Assembly: GCA_021832345.1 (NCBI GenBank)
Contig: JAKBKY010000003.1
Location: 124,001 to 188,000, forward strand
Length of the DNA stretch: 64,000 nt
Reading direction: 5' to 3'
Origin: a bacterium
GTDB taxonomy: Bacteria; Vulcanimicrobiota; Vulcanimicrobiia; Vulcanimicrobiales; Vulcanimicrobiaceae
Position numbers and translations under genes: made by a program. The notes beneath the pieces are model-generated. The model was not told the DNA's origin, ran no database searches, and saw only the letters and a list, made by a program, of their open reading frames with translations. This document shows positions 60,577-64,000 of this stretch, one piece after another; position 1 is the first letter of the stretch; each line of letters starts with the position of its first letter.

Positions 60577-61459
60577 ACGTTCTGGCGATCGCGCTGTAGT
60601 CCAACGCACCGTCTCCTTCTCTGGATCGGGCAGTGTATAACTGATAGGCAAGACCCGATGCGGGGAGCGCCAAGGTCATGGCCCGCGCGGTCTCGAGCGC
60701 CGCGTTGAGATCCTTGCGCAGCAAATCGAGCGCAAAGCCGCCCTGAAACGTTCCGGCTAGCCACGTCTTCGGCAACCATTGCTCCAAAACGTAGTTCGAA
60801 CCCGTTGCCGTGGCGATCACCGAGCAAACGGCGGAAAGATCGGCTCCCGCCTCTCGGGCGAACGTCAGGGCTTCAACGTTGGCGATCATCACGCTCGCGA
60901 TGATCAACTGATTGACCAGTTTCACCGTTGTCCCCATACCGATCGGACCGACGAGCGTCGGGGTTCCCATCGCCTCGAGCACCGGGCGCGCAGCGTCAAA
61001 GGTCCCGGGGTCACCGCCAACCATAATCGTCAGGGTGCCGGAGGCCGCGCGCACCGGTCCGCCGCTCACCGGCGCATCCAAGAATGCCACCTTGGATGCG
61101 CCCAGCCGCGCCGCAAACGCCCGAGAGGCGATCGGCGAGATGGTGGACATGTCGATCACGATCGCGCCGGGTGCCGATGAGGCCCGATCGGCAAAGCCGG
61201 CCGCCACCCCGCGCGGCCCGAAGAGCACCTCCTCGACCTGCGGGGCGTCCGGTACGCAGGTGATCACCAGGTCGCAGGCAGCGGCCACCGACGCCGGATC
61301 GGTCAGTTCGAGGACCCCGTCGTCCGCCAAGCGCTCCATCGCCGCGCGGTTGCGATGGACCGATGCGCTCACGCGCCATCCAGCGCGGCGCAAGGAGCGA
61401 GCCATCGGCTCCCCCATGGCGCCCAACCCGATGAATCCAACGCTCGCGCCCATCTGCAT
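60560..61459 (-). CDS. 3-hydroxyisobutyrate dehydrogenase-family oxidoreductase
   Basis: A 299-residue beta-hydroxyacid dehydrogenase. The NAD(P) loop is VGFIGLGAMGEPMARSLRRAGW at residues 5-26. The substrate motif is DAPVSGGPVRAASGTLTIMVGG near 122, and the catalytic Lys is in GTTVKLVNQLIIASVM near 172. FQGGFALDLLRKDLNAALE follows. The pattern fits 3-hydroxyisobutyrate dehydrogenase or tartronate semialdehyde reductase, and sequence alone does not decide. The third residue is a second Met that could be the start. Its end overlaps the phoB start by 17 nt, so they may share a transcript. Confidence 0.92.
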   Translation of the reverse strand: MQMGASVGFIGLGAMGEPMARSLRRAGWRVSASVHRNRAAMERLADDGVLELTDPASVAAACDLVITCVPDAPQVEEVLFGPRGVAAGFADRASSAPGAIVIDMSTISPIASRAFAARLGASKVAFLDAPVSGGPVRAASGTLTIMVGGDPGTFDAARPVLEAMGTPTLVGPIGMGTTVKLVNQLIIASVMIANVEALTFAREAGADLSAVCSVIATATGSNYVLEQWLPKTWLAGTFQGGFALDLLRKDLNAALETARAMTLALPASGLAYQLYTARSREGDGALDYSAIARTYERHD

Positions 61460-61563
61460 GGGCCGCGTTTACGGGACTGCGCCACCTCGCGCCTCTTGAC
61501 GAGGTCCAACGGTTGGGACGCCGAAACCCGCCACCCTCGTCACCCATCTGCGAGGAGAACCCC

Positions 61564-62472
61564 ATGCTGACCAGCCTGCGCCGACCGACGTTCGGCGAGC
61601 TCAATCTCTCGACCGGCAAGCGCGTGCGCCTGCACCGCCTGATGTACGAGCATGGCCCGGCCAACGGAACGCTGATGCTCTTACCGATCGATCAGGGTCT
61701 GGAGCACGGGCCGATCGACTTCTTTCAGAATCCGGATGCGCTTGACACCGACTGGATCTTTCGTCTGGCGGTCGAGGGCAACTTCTCCGGTGTGGCGATG
61801 CACGTCGGTCTTGCCGAGAAGTACATGTCAGTCTACGCCGGCCGGGTGCCTCTCGTCTTAAAGGTCAACGGAAAGACGAATGTTCCGCCGGACGACGACG
61901 CTCTTTCGTCGTTGACCTCCTCCGTTGAAGACGCCGTACGCTTAGGAGCCGACGCCGTCGGCTACACGCTCTTTGTCGGCAGCCCCTCGCAAGATGTCGA
62001 TATCGCGCAGTGCAACGAGGTGCGTCGCGAATGCGAACGCTACGGCATGCCGCTGATCGTCTGGTCGTATCCGCGCGGATCGGCGATCAAAGCCAAGGGC
62101 GGGATCGACTCGCTCTATGCCGTCGACTATGCGGCCCGCGTCGCCTGCGAGATCGGTGCGGATATCGTCAAGCTCAACGAACCCAAGTGGGAGGCGGATG
62201 CGGCGGCAAAGTTGCCCAAGCCCTACGGCACCCTGGCTTTTACCGACGAAGAGGGCCTACGCAAGATCGTCACATCGGCTGGGCGTACCTTGGTCCTTAT
62301 CTCAGGCGGCAGCAAGCTCGGCGACGAGGAGACCTTCCACAAGGCGCAGGTCGCGATGGAGGCCGGATGCGTCGGCCTCATCTTTGGCCGCAATATGTGG
62401 CAGCGCTCGTGGGACCAGGCACTAGCGATGTCCGGTCGCATACACGGCCTGATGAAGCAGTACGGCCAGTAG
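61564..62472 (+). CDS. Class I fructose-bisphosphate aldolase (archaeal/DhnA type)
   Basis: 302 residues from the ATG at 61564, with GAGGAG 8 nt upstream. A TIM-barrel lyase of the DeoC/FbaB group that splits fructose 1,6-bisphosphate through a Schiff base. Motifs are LLPIDQGLEHGPIDFF near residue 38, the LPLVLKVNGKTN region near 100, LIVWSYPRGSAIKAKGG near 165, and IVKLNEPKWEAD near 200 with the likely catalytic lysine. LISGGSKLGDEE and GLIFGRNMWQR at the end form the phosphate site. This type is common in archaea and some bacteria. It is divergent from the dehydrogenase gene and is followed 4 nt later by the Nfu gene. Confidence 0.93.
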   Translation: MLTSLRRPTFGELNLSTGKRVRLHRLMYEHGPANGTLMLLPIDQGLEHGPIDFFQNPDALDTDWIFRLAVEGNFSGVAMHVGLAEKYMSVYAGRVPLVLKVNGKTNVPPDDDALSSLTSSVEDAVRLGADAVGYTLFVGSPSQDVDIAQCNEVRRECERYGMPLIVWSYPRGSAIKAKGGIDSLYAVDYAARVACEIGADIVKLNEPKWEADAAAKLPKPYGTLAFTDEEGLRKIVTSAGRTLVLISGGSKLGDEETFHKAQVAMEAGCVGLIFGRNMWQRSWDQALAMSGRIHGLMKQYGQ

Positions 62473-62476
62473 CGAG

Positions 62477-62710
62477 GTGCCGGCCCCGACCATCGAGGAG
62501 CGTGTCAATGCAGCCCTCGACAAAGTGCGACCCGCCATCGCCGCCGACGGCGGCGAGGTGTGGCTCATCAAGATCGAAGGCGACGTTGCCTTTGTCCAGA
62601 TGCTGGGTGCGTGCGGCGGTTGCCCCGCATCCACGCTGACCTTAAAGGGCGCCATCGAGACCGTCGTAACGGCCGAGGTGCCGGAGGTGCGCGAAGTGGT
62701 TCAGATGTGA
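62477..62710 (+). CDS. NifU-like (Nfu) iron-sulfur scaffold protein
   Basis: 77 residues forming just the NifU C-terminal domain, which carries 4Fe-4S clusters to target proteins. It has VRPAIAADGGEVWLIKIEGDVAFVQMLGACGGCPASTLTLKGAIE, with the Cys-x2-Cys ligand pair. The start is a GTG 4 nt after the aldolase stop. A ferredoxin gene and several Fe-S enzymes lie nearby, which fits but does not prove a client link. Just after the stop are a 21-bp tandem duplication and repeat copy 2. Confidence 0.95.
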   Translation: MPAPTIEERVNAALDKVRPAIAADGGEVWLIKIEGDVAFVQMLGACGGCPASTLTLKGAIETVVTAEVPEVREVVQM

Positions 62711-62711
62711 C

Positions 62712-62753
62712 GGCTTAGGCGTTCGCCTTCTTGGCTTAGGCGTTCGCCTTCTT
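62712..62753. repeat. 21-bp tandem duplication with mini-hairpins
   Basis: GGCTTAGGCGTTCGCCTTCTT occurs twice in immediate succession. Each unit holds AGGCG-TT-CGCCT followed by TTCTT, like a tiny terminator for the Nfu transcript. Confidence 0.8.
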
Positions 62754-62925
62754 AAAGGGCACCTCGATAAATCCGGGTGCTTGGTTTTGGCCGTCGGGGA
62801 ATGCAGATGCGAGGAGGGTGCGAGGGAGCATATACAGCGTGATCTGTGACTGAGGACCCGACGAAGCAGATGCGTTTCCCTGGGGTCAAAGACGAGTGCC
62901 GGGATTTATCGAGGCGCCCTTAAAG
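62751..62925. repeat. Dispersed inverted-repeat element, copy 2
   Basis: The ends CTT.AAGGGC.CCTCGATAAATCC pair as an inverted repeat of about 30 bp with few mismatches. The central region (about 62798-62873) is nearly identical to copy 1, including GAGGAGGGTGCGAGGGAGCA and CGACGAAGCAG. The right end runs into the 3' end of the ferredoxin gene and supplies its last codons and stop. Confidence 0.85.
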
Positions 62926-63155
62926 TACTCGGCGTTGAGCTCGGTGTAGGAGGCCCATTGAGCCGGCACGTCCGAGTCGGCAAAGATCGCTTCGACCGGG
63001 CAGGCCGAGACGCACGCACCGCAATCGATGCAGACCTCGGGATCGATAAAAAGTTGTTCGTCCTCATCGGAGCCCTTGATACAGTCGACTGGGCAGACAT
63101 CGACGCAGGACTTGTCTTTCGTGCCGATGCACGGTTCGGTGATCACGTAAGCCAT
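62886..63155 (-). CDS. Ferredoxin with two Fe-S cluster sites, C-terminus altered by a repeat
   Basis: 89 residues of a bacterial 7Fe/8Fe ferredoxin. The first site has CIGTKDKSCVDVCPVDC, and the second has CIDCGACVSACPVEA. SYTELNAEYF follows, which is the common C-terminus of the family. The last residues (KGASINPGTRL) are read from the inverted-repeat end of element copy 2, so insertion has replaced the native stop and added about ten residues. The first site's first Cys spacing (C-x7-C) suggests a 3Fe-4S/4Fe-4S protein. It is a likely electron carrier for the Fe-S oxidoreductases encoded elsewhere. Confidence 0.94.
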   Translation of the reverse strand: MAYVITEPCIGTKDKSCVDVCPVDCIKGSDEDEQLFIDPEVCIDCGACVSACPVEAIFADSDVPAQWASYTELNAEYFKGASINPGTRL

Positions 63156-63286
63156 TGCCTAGCATCTATTGGCAGCGGAAAGGCGTAAGGCCTGCCGGCC
63201 GATATGCACCTCGCCGGGAAGGGGGTCGCAGCCTCTCGGGAGGTATGCCCTGCGACGTTGGCCATACGTTATTCGTTGGAGGAACT

Positions 63287-64000
63287 ATGCAGCATCTTAC
63301 ACGCACCACCCTCATCGCCCTCATCGCCGTCGTGCTTGCCCTCCCGGTACTGGGAGCGACCAACGGGCACCAGCCGCCCCCGCCCATTACGACGATTACG
63401 GTCATGGGCCACGCCACGCTGACGGGCAAGCCCGACCTGGCCGCGGTCTCGGCCGACATCACGACCAACGCAGCCGACGCAGCGACGGCCCAATCGCGCA
63501 ATACGACGATCTATGACGCGGCCGTCGCCGCCGTGACGAAGCTGGCCGTCGCCAAACGCGATATCCGGTACGGCTACTACAACATGAACTACGTTCCCCG
63601 GCCGATCGGCAACGCGACGCCGCAGCCGTGGCAGCGCTACGGCTACACGATCACGCACTCGTTCACCGTCCGGGTCCATGCCGTCGGCAACGTCGGCAGG
63701 ATCATCGACGCGCTGGTGGGCGCCGGCGTCACCAACGTTCAGAATGTCTCCTTCACGCTCGCGCATCCGGGGAACCTGGAGCGCCAGGCGCAAGCCGAGG
63801 CTGTTCGCAATGCCCGCCTCGGTGCCGATTCGCTCGCTAAGGCAGCGGGGTTGCGCATCGTCGGCATCCGTCGTATCGCCATCGGCTACCAACAAGTCTT
63901 TCCGCGGCCGATGATGTACGCCCCGAAGATGCTCGCCGCCGCGACCCCGCCGCCCACGCCGATTACTCCCTCAAACATCACCGTCGAGGGCACGGTCACC
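63287..64000 (+). CDS. SIMPL-domain (DUF541) exported protein, partial
   Basis: The gene runs off the right edge; 238 codons are visible. A signal peptide (LIALIAVVLALPVLGAT) and a Pro-rich linker precede the SIMPL/DUF541 domain. That domain has ITTITVMGHATLTGKPDLAAVSADITT, SRNTTIYDAAVAAV, YGYTITHSFTVRVHAV and VGRIIDALVGAGVTNVQNVSFTL. BP26/OMP28-like relatives form periplasmic rings or channels of unclear function. The ATG has GGAGGA 3 nt upstream. It is divergent from the ferredoxin gene across 131 nt in which I see no clear promoter. Confidence 0.88.
   Translation, partial: MQHLTRTTLIALIAVVLALPVLGATNGHQPPPPITTITVMGHATLTGKPDLAAVSADITTNAADAATAQSRNTTIYDAAVAAVTKLAVAKRDIRYGYYNMNYVPRPIGNATPQPWQRYGYTITHSFTVRVHAVGNVGRIIDALVGAGVTNVQNVSFTLAHPGNLERQAQAEAVRNARLGADSLAKAAGLRIVGIRRIAIGYQQVFPRPMMYAPKMLAAATPPPTPITPSNITVEGTVT

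Overview
The window is GC-rich, gene-dense bacterial chromosome with short intergenic gaps and many 4-nt start/stop overlaps. Lipopolysaccharide heptose genes (hldD, hddA), outer-membrane barrel proteins, a sigma-E/anti-sigma/RseB-like trio and lipoproteins point to a diderm (Gram-negative) cell. SpoVS, YmdB, CIRCE-controlled hrcA-dnaJ, a Thermus-type isocitrate dehydrogenase and an archaeal-type class I aldolase do not fit Proteobacteria. My inference, at modest confidence, is an uncultivated or sparsely cultivated lineage such as Eremiobacterota/Vulcanimicrobiota (WPS-2). No rRNA is present to settle this.

Layout. 1-3.4 kb: molybdenum hydroxylase operon resembling 4-hydroxybenzoyl-CoA reductase. 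3.5-9.4 kb: hemerythrin-GGDEF protein, GT39 glycosyltransferase, acyl-CoA ligase, lipoprotein. 9.7-13.9 kb: tRNA-Asn, ahcY-metK methyl-cycle operon behind a structured leader, and a divergent folate cyclodeaminase gene. 13.9-16.4 kb: unknown gene-ymdB-spoVS-PHP operon. 16.5-22.6 kb: copper proteins, hldD, Nramp-like transporter, ECF sigma/anti-sigma/RseB-like trio. 22.6-29 kb: deacetylase, TPR protein, etfBA, barrel protein, ene-reductase. 29-32 kb: M61 peptidase and membrane proteins. 32.1-33 kb: a toxin-antitoxin mini-island next to tRNA-Leu. 33-40.4 kb: accD-accA-divIC-S1-ppx-tRNA-Leu, and hrcA-dnaJ-rsmE followed by a GT2 gene. 40.4-47.8 kb: acs-hddA, and add-dtxR-rhomboid-dinG. 47.8-53.3 kb: tRNA-fMet, DUF6671 gene, icd, a small regulator, and the tdh-kbl threonine-to-glycine pair. 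53.3-60.6 kb: porin, radical-SAM peptide cluster, and phoB-phoR-pstB. 60.6-64 kb: dehydrogenase, aldolase, Nfu, ferredoxin, SIMPL protein.

The most interesting items are two. First, a compact operon (55,013-57,666) encodes a Tat-like exported protein, a small precursor with seven cysteines spaced exactly every five residues, and a radical-SAM/SPASM maturase. This looks like an undescribed ribosomally made, modified peptide system. Second, a dispersed element of about 160-175 bp occurs three times (4,856; 36,449; 62,751). It has inverted ends and a conserved core, while its flanking stems differ in sequence yet still pair. Each copy sits at the 3' end of a gene, which suggests a mobile structured RNA or MITE. 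Other points of note are the tRNA-Leu-associated mini-island, Pho-box-like repeats before the porin and pstB, and two genes whose conserved N-termini lie upstream of any ordinary start codon.
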